64,000 nt of DNA from Trichosporon coremiiforme (GCA_039545355.1 BCJJ01000003.1:496001-560000), one strand, 5' to 3'. Counted from the first letter of the stretch, positions 1 through 10,450 are shown. Numbers and translations are program-made. Notes: generated by a model from the letters alone, not told the origin.

Positions 1-1180
1 TGAAACGAAACCGGCAAACACGAGGTTTCATGAAATGCCCTCGGGTCGTGTGGTATCTGATAAACGTTCATTCCCGGCGGCAATAGCGGCGGCCATGGCA
101 GCTGTTGAGGTGTGAACAGGTGACTGCCCTCTTTGGACCTAAAGCGGGCATATTCTCCATGGCGCTGAATTGAACCCATGTACGGTGAGGTGCGCCGTTA
201 TCTGCGGCCCTCGCCGTTACCTTTTGGCGGTTTGGCGGCATTGGCGTCGTTGCCACCCGGACGCCAAAATGTGGGAAACGGAGGCGGCGGCCGTTGCGCT
301 TTGCACCTTGCGTGCTTTGTGCTGGTGTACTGGCGTTTTAGGGTGGGTGCAGCGCGACACACGCTACGCTGTGACAATGAATGCTAAGCGAGTCGTCAGC
401 TGGTCTTAGCGCCGGAAGGCAGCTTGGGGCAGACAACGGGACGAGACGGTGCGCTCAGTCTCTTTGTCCCCTGCAACATCGTTCTTTCATTCTCTGCACA
501 TCCTACCCCATCAGCGCCTGTCCATACCCAGCATTCAACAGCATTTAGTAGCATTTAGTAGCATCAGCCTCGACCTCGAGGGCGCAGAGCAACGTCCACC
601 GAACCCCGCCCAGTTCCGCTCATTGCTCGGTTATTCGCCTCCCGATCACGTGACTCCTGATCGCCCAGCGCCGCCGCACTCGGGAGTCGACTTCCGATCA
701 TCTCCGAAGATTAACTCGGACTCAAGTGCACCCTGCCCCCAGCGGCCCAGCGTCCACCCGCACCAGAAATCTAACACCCGGTCCGGAGGGCGACGGGCCA
801 GTACGATCGCGCTGCAGTGAGTACCCGTTGCAAGTTGTCGCGCGACCGGCATCCTCGACATTTGTTGACACTTGCGCGTTGCCCCAGACTTTTATCTTTT
901 TGGTACCTGAAGCGCCCCTCGCTGTCCTTTGGACCTCGACTTTTTTCGATCATCGATCACTCCATCTTCCACTCTCTCCACCACCAGTGTTCCACAACCC
1001 GACGACACAAGGTCTGACGATCTTGACGGCACGCGCCGACCGCGCTTCGACCTCCTCCCCATCCCCACTTCCCCACTTCCCCCTCGCCCTCTCTCGCCTC
1101 CTCCCCCGCTTTCCAGCTCGACTAGCGTCGAGCTCACCCCGCGTACACGACAGACGTCCAGCGACATCTGACCGCGCATC
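1..1180. other. 5' flank without recognisable gene
   Basis: About 1.2 kb upstream of the carrier gene. Reading frames here are short, rich in arginine, proline and serine, and resemble nothing I know. The last 200 bases before the ATG are pyrimidine-rich with many CT-type runs, as expected of a fungal core promoter and 5' UTR. No RNA gene or repeat array is visible. Confidence 0.5.
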
Positions 1181-2628
1181 ATGGACGCCAAATCGACCCC
1201 CGTCGCGGCCGCCGCCGGCCTGCCTGCGCCCATCACGCCCTCGCACAATCTCCCGCTCGAGCACGAGGAGCCCGAGCTCAGCAAGTGGGAGCGGCTAGCG
1301 GACCGCGTGCGCGAGAACCAGGCCGTGATCAACACGTTCATCGCTGGTGGTTTAGCTGGTGCCGCGTCCCGAACAGTCGTGTCCCCGCTAGAGAGGCTCA
1401 AGATCATTCTCCAGGTCCAGAGCTCTAAACCGGGCGGCGCGGGCGAGGCCTATGACGGGGTTTGGAAGAGTCTGGTCCGCATGTGGAAGGATGAGGGGTT
1501 CAAGGGGTTCATGAAGGGAAATGGGATTAATGTCATTCGAGTGAGTAAAGGTCGTGTGAGCGATGTGGGAGGCGTGGGGAGGGGCAGGGAGCAGGGAGCG
1601 GCACGCAGGGACCCACGAGTGAAGGCGAAGCTGTGACGGATGAGCTGCAACGTGTTTTATGGTCCCGCGCATCGGCGAGAGCAGGAATCTGGCTCGCCCG
1701 GTCGCGATGTCTGGTCGCGATGTCTGGCCGCGATGTCTGGCCGCGATGTCTGAGACAGTGGCCCGAAGATCGCTTCGGTATCTCCGCAGCTGCCGTCTGG
1801 ACTCTTCGAATGCACCGGGATGCGCGCCTCGGCTGTCTCCCCTCCCTCCTCTGTCTCGCGTGACCTCCGCCAACCTAGAGAACTAGCTGACGCCAGATCC
1901 TGCCTTACTCCGCGCTCCAATTCTCCTCTTACGGCATCTTCAAGACGTTCCTTCGCAACTGGAGCGGACAAGAGGAGCTCTCCTCTTTCCTGCGTCTGAC
2001 GGCGGGAGCCGGTGCCGGAATCGTCGCCGTGGTCGCGACGTATCCTCTCGATCTCGTCCGAGCCCGCCTCAGTATCGCGACAGCGAACATGTCCCAAACG
2101 GGCGCGGGAGCGGCCTTCAGTGCGCAAGACGCTAAGCTGGGCATCGCGGGCATGACGAAGAAGGTGTACCGGACGGAAGGCGGCCTGCGCGGCCTCTACA
2201 GAGGGTGCTGGGCAACAGCAATCGGAGTGGCGCCCTACGTCTCGCTCAACTTCTACATGTACGAGAACCTGAAGCACGTCCTGATGCCGCCAGACCACGA
2301 GATGGGCGAGGCCGAGTTTGCTGTGCGCAAGCTGACGTGCGGCGGTCTCGCGGGCGCGATCAGTCTGCTTTTCACGCATCCGTTCGACGTCCTGCGGAGA
2401 AAGATGCAGGTCGCTGGTCTCCAGGCGCTGTCCCCACAGTACAATGGAGCCATCGACGCCATGAGACAGACGATCAGAGCCGACGGGTTCTGGAAGGGCA
2501 TGTACCGCGGCCTCGTCCCGAATATGATCAAGATTGTGCCCAGTATGGCCGTGTCTTTCTACACCTTTGACACCGTCCATGACGCGCTCAATAGGTGGCA
2601 GAACATCGATGAAGACGAGTACGCCTAA
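1181..2628 (+). CDS. Mitochondrial carrier (SLC25 family), YPR011C/APS-PAPS carrier type
   Basis: Two exons, 1181-1540 and 1897-2628, give a 363-residue protein, slightly longer than the usual 300-330. The intron has donor GTGAGT and a CTGAC branch motif before the acceptor. Three carrier signatures are visible: SPLERLK near residues 68-74, YPLDLVR near 169-175 and HPFDVLR near 281-287, each starting a repeat of two membrane helices. A hydrophilic N-terminus of about 50 residues precedes helix 1. The FPYSA-like segment after the intron (LPYSALQFSSYG) and the GGLRGLYRG motif closely match yeast YPR011C, which carries adenosine 5'-phosphosulfate and PAPS across the inner mitochondrial membrane. 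The family call is certain. The substrate is inferred from resemblance; a CoA-type carrier (Leu5/SLC25A42) is the main alternative. Confidence 0.9.
1702..1753. repeat. 13-bp minisatellite inside the carrier intron
   Basis: Four near-perfect copies of a 13-base unit (TCGCGATGTCTGG, with T/C variation at the first base) lie in tandem inside the 356-base intron of the carrier gene. This intron is several times longer than is usual in the window, and the array is part of the extra length. Confidence 0.85.
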
Positions 2629-4370
2629 GCCTGAGGCGGAGGTCGACTTCCACTCGCCACCGCCCGAATCCATCCGATACACACCAGCATGACTCCCAGG
2701 TGTTCTCCGACGGGTTCTCGATCGACGACTACCGTTACGATGGGACGGGAAAGACTGTCCCCATGGAGCGGCGGCTCAGAGTCGGGCAGGGGGGAAGATG
2801 GGGAGTTGAAAGGCGAGCGGACGGAGGACAACGCAAGGCGGATAGGGACGAGAGGGGGTGATGGGAAGGAAGGCGTGGAGGGAGAAGGGGAAGCGTAGGC
2901 GATTACAGAGTAAAGGCACCACGCCGCATAGAAACAAGAGTAGAGTACAATTTGTTACGATTAGTCACCCACGCCTGGCCCCAGCCTGGCGGCATACCCA
3001 CTAGCCACAGCATTATGCACTTGCATCCAATCTCGCGGGCCCTGCTGCCGACTCGACCCGAGGAAGCTCTGATGACGAGCGAAGATAGAGGAAAGAGTTA
3101 GGTAGGGGGTTCTCGTCTTCCAGCGATGGCGCCGAAAGTGTACACATCATCGGAAGAGATCGGAGAGGAGCCGTCAGACGACGTAGCTGTACTGAGGAGT
3201 CTCACATGAGCAACAGAGACAGTGGACGTGTAGGAGGGCGCAAACCACGTGTTGGAAGGAAGGGTGGCGTGAAATTTCGCAGAAATTGTTCGCAATTTCT
3301 GACGCAGCGATGCAGCTCTTCCCTTCTGCAACATGCGTCTTGGGGCATTGCTGGTTATCGAAGAGAGGCTAAGGAATCCTCAGAGCTGAAGAACTTGTGG
3401 TGGTGCTAAGGAGTGTTGCAAGAAATACACGAAGGCGCGGAAACCAAGTACGGAAGGCAACCCGCCGTCCAACACGCAGTGCAGGTGCATAGCCTGCTTC
3501 CTACGCGCGCATACACCGCACGTTCGAAGCGCGAACTGAGGTGTCCACCTGCATTTATCGTTCTTTTCTCCTGGTTCGGATCTGCCTCAGTCAGACCCAG
3601 ATTTCTAGGGCAGATCAAGTCTTAAGAACGCTCTGGAATCTCAGATCTCGTCGACATCCCGTTCGCTCCGCGATACCGCCAAACCGTTAACCATCTCCTC
3701 GATGCACCCTAACCATAGCCGATCCAGCCGCACCGGTATGCATGCGCAGAGCACGACTGCCCCCACTACGCCTGAGGGCACTAGCCCCCCTCCGAAGGGC
3801 GAGAGCGTGTTGACTGCGAGTGAGTCGTACCCCGGGCCACACTGACGACAGTCTGGAGCATACTCCGTAGGGAGAGCGAAGGGCCTGGCGCACAGGGAGC
3901 CCCCGCGCAGCGGGGCTCATCTGGTGCAGGCGGGAGCTACCGTTGAGGGGCTCAATACTGTTCTGTAGCCATAGCGAAGCCGCATGTATGACCCAATCAC
4001 TACCTGAAGAAGCGCCCGAACCGGAGCCCAGATCACCGCACTCTGTGGTCAAGCTGCACCGCTTGGCAGCCTGCGGACTGCCAATGTACATGCGAGGAGC
4101 GTGCCGCCGAAGGTGACCTGCTTCCAAGAACGCTTCACGCTTCCAAGAGCGGGAGCCTGCTGCCGACAATATCGTCTGTCGTTCCATTTGCACCGGTCCA
4201 GACCCTCCGGCCTCGTGTTGGCGAATGTCAGGATTCTCAGAACTCGGGCCCAAGGCAGACATCAAACTGCCGCCTCCGCGACCGCCTTGTGAATTGGGCG
4301 CGGGTGTGCACCGTTCCACAGATCGGCCCATACATCTCTTGGTCATCCTGCCTCTCCAAGCCCTCGCGAG
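2629..4370. other. Long intergenic region, no gene recognised
   Basis: About 1.7 kb separates the carrier from the next small gene. Frames exist, the longest being 228 codons on the minus strand at 3687-4373, but their composition is arginine/serine/glycine-rich without structure and they look like chance frames in GC-rich DNA. I see no tRNA, repeat array or transposon remnant. Confidence 0.4.
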
Positions 4371-4378
4371 CATAAAAG
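4371..4378 (+). promoter_or_regulatory. TATA-like box
   Basis: CATAAAAG lies about 60 bases upstream of the ATG at 4434, in otherwise GC-rich DNA. The related gene at 5153-5395 has a TATA-like element at almost the same distance, which supports both the start codon and promoter function. Confidence 0.5.
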
Positions 4379-4433
4379 CTAGCCCCTGATGCCTCTCTGA
4401 GCCTCAGCAAGCCCCAGCAAGCCCGATAACACA

Positions 4434-4712
4434 ATGAAGTTCCCCTGCATCCGCGACCCCGACACTGCGCCCGTCAAGCTGATCCTGACCTCGCCGATGG
4501 GCTTCACGGTCGAGGAGGAGGAGAAGGTGCGCCAGCGACTGCGGGCCGCCAGCTGGGGCTTGACGACTGTCACGGTGCACCGGCAGGGAAAGAACATTGA
4601 GTGCACGTTCCGCTCAGCCAAGAGGCGCCACGTCGAGAACCTCTACGCCGACATACGCCCCAAGCTCGGCAAGGACTTTATCGGGCCCTGGACGACGACC
4701 ATCGTTGATTAG
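4434..4712 (+). CDS. Small orphan protein, family A copy 1
   Basis: A single-exon gene of 92 codons. I do not recognise the protein. It begins with about 13 residues of leader, then a hydrophobic strand (VKLILTS), an acidic helix (FTVEEEEKVRQRL), a strand-rich middle with VTVHRQGKNIECTF, and a helix ending in LGKDF. The pattern fits a small alpha/beta domain of about 80 residues without signal peptide or membrane segment. The minus-strand gene at 5153-5395 aligns with it along its length: hydrophobic strand then TS, FT near residue 25, an ECxF motif in the middle and LGxDxxxxW near the end. They are therefore probably tandem inverted duplicates. The close TATA-like box suggests strong or regulated expression. 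Function is unknown. Confidence 0.65.
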   Translation: MKFPCIRDPDTAPVKLILTSPMGFTVEEEEKVRQRLRAASWGLTTVTVHRQGKNIECTFRSAKRRHVENLYADIRPKLGKDFIGPWTTTIVD

Positions 4713-4724
4713 TGAGCCCTGACC

Positions 4725-4754
4725 GGCTCACGAGGGCTCACGAAGGCTCACGAG
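4725..4754. repeat. Three 10-bp direct repeats in the 3' flank
   Basis: Three tandem copies of GGCTCACGA(G/A) lie just after the stop codon of the small gene at 4434-4712. They are short and probably part of the 3' UTR. Confidence 0.75.
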
Positions 4755-5152
4755 GGTTCCTGACCGGGGAGAGGATTGAGGATCTCGAAGAGTAAACAAG
4801 GCAGGTGCAGATGACCTCTACAGTCAAGGTCTTGTGGTTGAACGACTCACGACTCAAATGTAACGGCTGTGTGTACAATCTACGATCTATGCATGAGAAG
4901 ACTTGTCGAAAGTCGGATGGGAGGAGAATGGAGCCCGGGATACAACACGGAACGGCTACAGGGTTGGAATCGGCACGGCGGTCGGTGCGGGGAACAAATG
5001 AATGTTGAGCTTCTCAGAAGCATCCGGTTCGGCGGGTCAGGGTGTGGTTTGCTTATCGCAGTGGGGTTTTTGCGCCCAGATGCTGGCGTGCTGGTTCTGG
5101 TTCGGTGCTATCGCGGACTATCGCACATGGTATCGCGCACCATCTTGCGCGG

Positions 5153-5395
5153 CTATGCCTTCGTCTTGTACGTCTTGAAGACCCAGGACCCGAGGTCGTG
5201 CCCTAGGCCGTCGTAAAGCCCGTGCCAGACCTTGTTGAGTTCCTTGCGGTCGTCGAACTCGCACTCGAATATGCGCGCACTCCACCGGATCGTGTGCACG
5301 CGATGCGTCGCGGATTCGATGCGGGCCGTCGCGCGCTGCACGTTGGCGGCCGTGAACGGGTGCCGGTCAGACGTGAAGCGTAGCACGAAGGGCAT
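5153..5395 (-). CDS. Small orphan protein, family A copy 2
   Basis: An 80-residue minus-strand product beginning MPFVLRFTSD. The frame is open further upstream to 5572. The ATG at 5395 is preferred because the protein from there matches the length of its relative at 4434-4712 and because a TATA-like element (about 5448-5455) lies about 55 bases before it. Shared features with the relative are the opening strand followed by TS, an FT near position 14, an ECEF motif matched by ECTF, and LGHDLGSW matched by LGKDFIGPW. The C-terminus is basic (KTYKTKA). No signal peptide, membrane segment or known domain is seen. Function is unknown. Confidence 0.6.
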   Translation of the reverse strand: MPFVLRFTSDRHPFTAANVQRATARIESATHRVHTIRWSARIFECEFDDRKELNKVWHGLYDGLGHDLGSWVFKTYKTKA

Positions 5396-5447
5396 GTGGT
5401 GTGTGACTGTGTCGGTGGTGGGGGCGAGCACGAGACCGCCGTCTTGT

Positions 5448-5455
5448 CTTATATC
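5448..5455 (-). promoter_or_regulatory. TATA-like box
   Basis: On the minus strand the sequence reads GATATAAG about 55 bases upstream of the ATG at 5395, mirroring the element of the related gene at 4434. Confidence 0.45.
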
Positions 5456-6212
5456 GGCGCTTTTGGGGAAGGAAGTTGGAAGTTGGAACGCATGAATCGA
5501 TTGCAACGTACGGATGGTGGATGCAGGGCGGCATTTGCCCCCGCTCCGCTTTGTCAGGTTTGTTGCTAGCACCTTTTGTCACTTGGCGACATTCAAGGCG
5601 CGCTGCCACGTCGTGGACCACGCGGTAACGTCGCGCAGACGCAGGGACGTTGAATCACGACCCAAGTCTTCTGGTTCTCCGCACGGCCCACGCACGCCGC
5701 AAGGCTGCCGGACGGACCGGTGGCGCCCCCACTCATGGGTCACCCACGGCCCGGTATTTCCGCGATATCGGCGAATATCCTCCGCCCGTGCCACAGCAAG
5801 AGCGGATCATGGATGCTCCAGTGCACGCCCATGCTGCGGAGGACGGGTTCTTTGCATGTGGAGGCGGCGCAGTGGATGAGGCGGTGACTTCTTACACTTC
5901 TGAAGCGCTTCTCGGAGACTGCGGACGCGTTGTGGACTGTCGATCCTAGCGAGGAAATCACCGATGTATCATATCATGTGGTCGTTTGAGGTGAGCGAAT
6001 CGTGCCGGTTATGTGATAGTTCCTGTATGGGTGTGCGCCGACTGCGCGCAATCGAGCACGCGTTATATACGCTCATGACGCGCATGGAGTTCCCCAAAGC
6101 ATGCATAGCGGCGCGTTCCAGCCCGCAATCTACGCGCTCGTGCACGCGCTTCCCTTTCTGTTCCTCCCTGACGTAACCTCCACATCCCGCCACCTCCACC
6201 GGACCACCTCCG

Positions 6213-6503
6213 CTACAGAATGTTATACTGGCACTCAGCATCCGGCACATTGGTCGCGGCCCAAGCGACCGCACCGCGGCACACCCGGTCCGCATCGAAG
6301 CCCGCAGTGTCAGCGAGGTAGAACCAGAACTCAGAGTGCGCATTCTTTACAGCCGGATCCGGGACGGGGTGCATGTGTCGGTCCTCGATGACGATGTGGA
6401 GCAAGCGCCGCTCGCGCAGCGTCAGCGCGCGCGAGAACCGGAATCCGATCCAGGTGTGTCGTGCCCTGATGGGAATGGATGAGGTGCCGTTACTCCGGGA
6501 CAT
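6213..6503 (-). CDS. Small orphan protein, possible third member of the cluster
   Basis: A 96-codon minus-strand frame with a non-random composition: a strand-like opening (HTWIGFRFS), an arginine-rich helix (LTLRERRLL) and an aromatic strand (EFWFYLADTAGF). Size and secondary-structure pattern resemble the two small proteins at 4434 and 5153, but residue matches are too few to prove relationship. It ends in ECQYNIL. No upstream TATA-like box was found. Treat as hypothetical. Confidence 0.4.
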   Translation of the reverse strand: MSRSNGTSSIPIRARHTWIGFRFSRALTLRERRLLHIVIEDRHMHPVPDPAVKNAHSEFWFYLADTAGFDADRVCRGAVAWAATNVPDAECQYNIL

Positions 6504-6576
6504 TGTGGGCGGGACAACGTTGGGTCGTGGTTCTGGCGTTAGGAGAAGGCGCGGGTGATGGGGTTGGGGGTCTGTA

Positions 6577-6620
6577 GGGTCTCGAGGGCTTCGAGGGTCT
6601 CGAGGGTCTGTCTCGAGGGT
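6577..6620. repeat. 9-bp tandem repeat
   Basis: Imperfect repeats of GGGTCTCGA/GGGCTTCGA run across this stretch, upstream of the small minus-strand frame at 6213-6503. No coding role is apparent. Confidence 0.7.
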
Positions 6621-7184
6621 CGTGAACGCCGGGGCACGGGCGTCGAAGGCGTGGACTGCGGCCCTAATATGCGGTCACGGTTAGCGGCTCTTTGGGTTTT
6701 CCTGGCAGATGATGCTTGTGAGAGTTGAGTGATGATGACCTGGTGACGTGGAATGTGGTGTACATGGGGGAGAGGGGTCCATCGCCGTCGCGTACGTCAG
6801 TGCACACAGCCTGCGCACGCTGGGGAACAGGTCCATGTCCATCATCTCTGTGGGTGACGTCCGTCATCTTTGGACGGCGTATCTGCTAATGGCTGCGCAA
6901 GTATGCGATCGATAGGCACAGAGGGACCCTCACTGATAACCACGCGACGCGCGACGCGCAACGCGCCCATCATCCTCCGTCTCCGCTTGACGGTCGCGTG
7001 CGTGATGGGGCAGTTGCCTCGGCGCCTGCGGTGCATGCACCCTGCTCTAAGTACCGGATCTAACGAGTCGACTCGAGATAAGGGAGACGGTGTCAAGTGT
7101 CTTGCCGCGGCTCTCACAGGACGCTCACAGCCTTCCTCTTGCGACCTGAAGGCGGCTTGGAAGCCCACATGCATCACGGTTGAA
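6621..7184. other. Intergenic, nothing recognised
   Basis: Short frames only; none has a composition or motif that supports a gene. No tRNA-like cloverleaf or repeat array seen. Confidence 0.4.
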
Positions 7185-7505
7185 CTACGGACATAAGGCT
7201 GACTGCACACAGCACGTACTCACCTTCGGTTCCGGCGGTATGGGATGTGCAGCTACGTCTCGATCTCGAATGCTCTCTGGCCACCCCACTTCTTGTATGC
7301 GTCTACACGCCGACCGCCTGTTTGCCTTCCTCTTCCACTCCCTGCAAACGCACCGCAGAGGCAGCAGAGTCACCAAGCACGCGTAGTCGAAGATCGTGTC
7401 GATGATGCGCGGAAAGCCGGGGGCCGGGATCGTGACGCGTCTCATGCGCGGTCTGCGCCGCCGTCGTGCGCACTGGGTAGGAAGGAACCGCGACTGGTCC
7501 GTCAT
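7185..7505 (-). pseudogene. F-box-like gene fragment, type A
   Basis: A 106-codon frame whose middle reads GFPRIIDTIFDYA, then LLPLRCVCREWKRKAN. This is an F-box-like helix pair of the kind also seen at 10497-10640 (SFPHIIDLVFECA, then LVASRGACKAWPERA). After the F-box-like segment the sequence becomes arginine/proline-rich with no similarity to the rest of the family and stops, so this is probably a truncated copy or the first exon of a decayed gene. The N-terminal basic run before MRRVTIPAPG may not be coding. It lies just downstream of, and on the same strand as, the GH20 gene. F-box proteins normally recruit targets to SCF ubiquitin ligases; whether this one does is unknown. Confidence 0.45.
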
Positions 7506-7598
7506 GCTGAGCAGCTGAGCGATGGTGAGTGGGCGATGTCAAGAAGACTCGGTAAGTGTTGACTCGCTAGTGTGCACTAATGCATGGGACTGCGCATC

Positions 7599-8822
7599 TT
7601 ACATTGTTTCCGTCGGGAGGGGGTGGCCGACGATGCCGAGTTTCTCGAGCTGCTTGACGCGCTCGGGCAGCTTCGCCAGGAACTCGTTGTAGCTGACGCG
7701 CTTCTCGCCATAGTAGACCACGTCTGCGAGCGCAATCAGGCGCGGGAACGCCATGTACCACAGCTGCTTCGCGTCGGGGATGTACTCGGACCAGAGCTGG
7801 GCCTGGGCGCCGAGGATGAACCCGGCCTTGTCCTTATCGACGCCCTTGAGGGGGTTGAACGCGTACACGTCCTTGAGCGACGCGCCCTTACCGATCGAGA
7901 GCGGCTCGGACTTCTCGTCCCCCTGCGCGTAGTCGAAGTAAAGCAGATTCGGCGTCTGGATGACGGGGACGCCGGCGTCTGTCGCGCGCTTGGCTGCGCC
8001 CAGCCAGTCACGCCATGCCATGACGGCGACGCCGTCGAGTTTGCCTCCGTCGAGGATCTCGTCCCAGCCCACGAGCTTGCGGCCCTTGCTCGCGAGGAAG
8101 CGCCCCAGCTCGCGCGTGAACTCGGCTTGCAGCTCGTGATAGCTGTCCATGTTGTTCGGGTCGAGACCGAGCTTCTCGACCTGCTTGCGGGCCGTCGGCG
8201 CAGCCGCCCACTCGACCTTGGGACACTCGTCGCCGCCGATGTGCACGTATGGACTGTCGAAGACGTCGCAGATCTCGCTCAGAATGTCCTTTGCGAATTG
8301 CAGCCCGGGGCCGTCCACGCGGAGGACTTCGGGATACACGCCCCAGCTGTCGCCGACGTTGAGGATGGTGCCATTGTACCCGAGCTCGGGGTACGCCGCT
8401 CTTGCCGCCTTCATGTGTCCCGGCATGTCGATCTCGGGCACGATCGTGACGCCTTTAGACTTTGCGAACGCATTCAGGTCGCGCAGCTCGGCCTGCGTGT
8501 AGAACCCGCCGTGCTGCTTGCCGTCGTACTTGTTCAGGTAGTTTTCCGGGTGCAGGTCCTCGCGCCCGTAGTTGCCCGGCCGGCCGACGACAGTCTGCTT
8601 GCGCTGCGACGCGAAGGAGGTCAGGCGGGGCCACTTGTTGCTCTCGAAGCGCCAGCCCTGGTCGTCGGACAGGTGGAAGTGGAGCACGTTCATGCGCAGC
8701 AGCGCCAGCGCCTCGATCATGCGCTTCACGTCGGTGAGCGGGAGAAAGTGTCGGGACGGGTCGAGGTGCACGCCGCGCCAGGCGAAGGCGCCGCCGTCGG
8801 GCTTGAGCAAACAGGCGGTCAT
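7599..8822 (-). CDS. Glycoside hydrolase family 20 beta-N-acetylhexosaminidase, catalytic domain only
   Basis: A single-exon protein of 407 residues from the ATG at 8822; the frame is open to 8867, but the extra 15 residues look like leader DNA. It begins almost directly with the GH20 barrel (AFAWRGVHLDPSRHF near residue 12). Family hallmarks follow: LHFHLSDDQGWR near 47-58, IVPEIDMPGH near 117-126, and the catalytic pair in HIGGDE (Asp198, Glu199). The VGWDEI and LWSEY segments supply further substrate-site residues. It lacks the N-terminal GH20b domain and the signal peptide of typical secreted fungal hexosaminidases, so a cytosolic enzyme removing terminal GlcNAc or GalNAc is likely. The compact form and motifs look bacterial, so old transfer is possible. 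It shares a strand with the cupin gene upstream. Confidence 0.9.
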   Translation of the reverse strand: MTACLLKPDGGAFAWRGVHLDPSRHFLPLTDVKRMIEALALLRMNVLHFHLSDDQGWRFESNKWPRLTSFASQRKQTVVGRPGNYGREDLHPENYLNKYDGKQHGGFYTQAELRDLNAFAKSKGVTIVPEIDMPGHMKAARAAYPELGYNGTILNVGDSWGVYPEVLRVDGPGLQFAKDILSEICDVFDSPYVHIGGDECPKVEWAAAPTARKQVEKLGLDPNNMDSYHELQAEFTRELGRFLASKGRKLVGWDEILDGGKLDGVAVMAWRDWLGAAKRATDAGVPVIQTPNLLYFDYAQGDEKSEPLSIGKGASLKDVYAFNPLKGVDKDKAGFILGAQAQLWSEYIPDAKQLWYMAFPRLIALADVVYYGEKRVSYNEFLAKLPERVKQLEKLGIVGHPLPTETM

Positions 8823-8991
8823 GACGTGGATAGTGTGATGGTGAGATCGGGGAAAACGCCTTGACATGTTATGATGGCTACCGCGTCGGGGATCTCCGAA
8901 GACGCCGAGCTCACGGGACTAAATACTGACCAAACAGTCGCATAGTGAACGCTAGGAAGTGAATTCATGTGTGATCTACAGGTAACAGGTA

Positions 8992-9493
8992 CTACTTGGT
9001 GTCCCTCGCGACCTCGCACGCGGGGCAGTCGAAACTGGCATCAGCGGGAGCTTCCAGGTAAGCTTCGGTGATCGGGCCCCAGCGATTAGAGACGCGATCA
9101 CAGATCGGATCGCAGACACACCAGAGCACACGATCCAAGTACACTCACATGACATACTCCTCCTGCTCGACAGGACACACAAAGCTCGCAATGAAGCTAG
9201 CCGGCTCAGTCTTGCTCGCGTTCCGGGAGACCGAGTGGATATCGCCCGGGTTCTCGGTCCAGCTCTCGCCCGCCTTGTAAGTCTGGGGCGGCTGGTCATT
9301 GAGCCCAGATTCGACTGCGCCCTCGAGCAGCACGGCGGTCACGAACGCGTTCCCGTGCCGGTGCCTCTGGGTCCAGCCGCCGGGCTCGTACATGACCTTG
9401 ACGGCGACGAGCTTCATCCCCGGCGCGTTCGGGAGCGGGTGCGCGTACAGCGCCTGCAGGCTGCCGCCGTTGGGAAGTTGCGTGATCGGGCCG
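8992..9493 (-). CDS. Small cupin-domain protein (5' end unresolved)
   Basis: The main exon (about 9149-9493) encodes the barrel. Motif 1 is GGWTQRHRHGNAF...EGAVESG with its His-x-His pair, and motif 2 is PGDIHSVSRN. A 114-base intron (9035-9148, donor GTGAGT) leads to a last exon, 8992-9034, ending in FDCPACEVARDTK. That splice replaces an otherwise immediate stop, so I consider it real. The segment before the barrel (GPITQLPNGGSLQALYAHPLP) probably follows another intron ending near 9494, and the first exon is not identified. Single-domain cupins of about 130-150 residues bind a metal through the two motifs and have diverse roles; no substrate can be named. Confidence 0.7.
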
Positions 9494-10450
9494 CTGACAT
9501 TAGGACTGGGCGCGTGTTCGAGCTCACGGCATAATCGTGTGTCAGTGTGGAATGGGGGGGGGGGTGTTGGAGTGTTGGAGACAAGGGCGTGTTGGAGACG
9601 AGGTCGTTATATACCGCTTTGGTGACGTCACGGGATCTTGTCAGGCGAGTGCGACTTCCGTCGCCGTCGCCGGTCCCGAGACATGCACGAGTGCAAGGCG
9701 GAGACGTACTCGAGTGCGAGATGTTGCCCGACGGGCTATCGTCGATAGTTAGCAACGGAAGTCATCACCGAAGCGTCGAGTGATGGGGCAGATTGCTGTG
9801 TTGGGGATTTCTCGCTCCTGGCTGCGCCGTGGATTTCGGTGTGGATTTCAGTAGGGTGGAGCGACAGTTGTGATTGGGTGTGGGTGACCAAAGATGACTC
9901 GACGTTGGCTCGACCAGCGTCACCGCTGACTGATGCGCTCGGGCAGTGAGGTCTCCGGTCTGCGGAACGGCAGTCCTCTGTGCCATTCCTGTCCCCCAAC
10001 AGTCTGGACTTGAAGCTGGGAGTAGCTTGGAGAGAAAGGGCCACCAGAATGGTCGGCGTCTTCGCTTCGGTGAATTGGGGGGCGATAAGGGTCAAAAGTT
10101 CCCTGGATGCAACCTGAAGTTGATATCCGGGCTGGATCTTGAAGCAGAGGCCATTGAGAAGACCAGACAGTTTCGGTGACTGGCTGTGCTTCGATGCCTC
10201 TTTTGTAACTCCACTGTTGTAAGCTGAAACAGCTTCGCTGTCAGGGGACCATATGATCCTTTGATTGATCAGCCGCCGCCGAGCTCTCAACAATGACTGG
10301 TTGACTGGACTTCTTGGCCTGTCCTGGCTGAATTAGGTCAACAATCAGTGCAGAGTAGCTTACTCGCCATTCCATATTTGTACCGTGATGAGGTCTCGCG
10401 ACCATGTCAACAATCCAATGTGTCATCAGTCAGAACATCACCGGACCAAG
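9494..10450. other. Intergenic; probably holds the first exon of the cupin gene
   Basis: Contains a G-run followed by a loose GTGTTGGAG repeat (about 9545-9600) and a minus-strand frame at 9736-10293 (185 codons) whose composition does not look coding. The missing first exon of the cupin gene should lie in the first few hundred bases. Confidence 0.35.

Noticed and set aside
3687..4373. 228-codon minus-strand frame
   Set aside because: Arginine/serine/glycine-rich composition, no motif, no splice context; probably chance in GC-rich DNA.
4725..4754. Short direct repeats considered as a CRISPR-like array
   Set aside because: Units are 10 bases in direct contact with no spacers, in a eukaryotic genome.
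7584..8864. 426-codon open frame on the plus strand
   Set aside because: Antisense to the GH20 gene over its full length; typical shadow of strongly biased codon use.
9736..10293. 185-codon minus-strand frame
   Set aside because: Composition not coding-like, no relatives in the window, and no promoter or splice signals.
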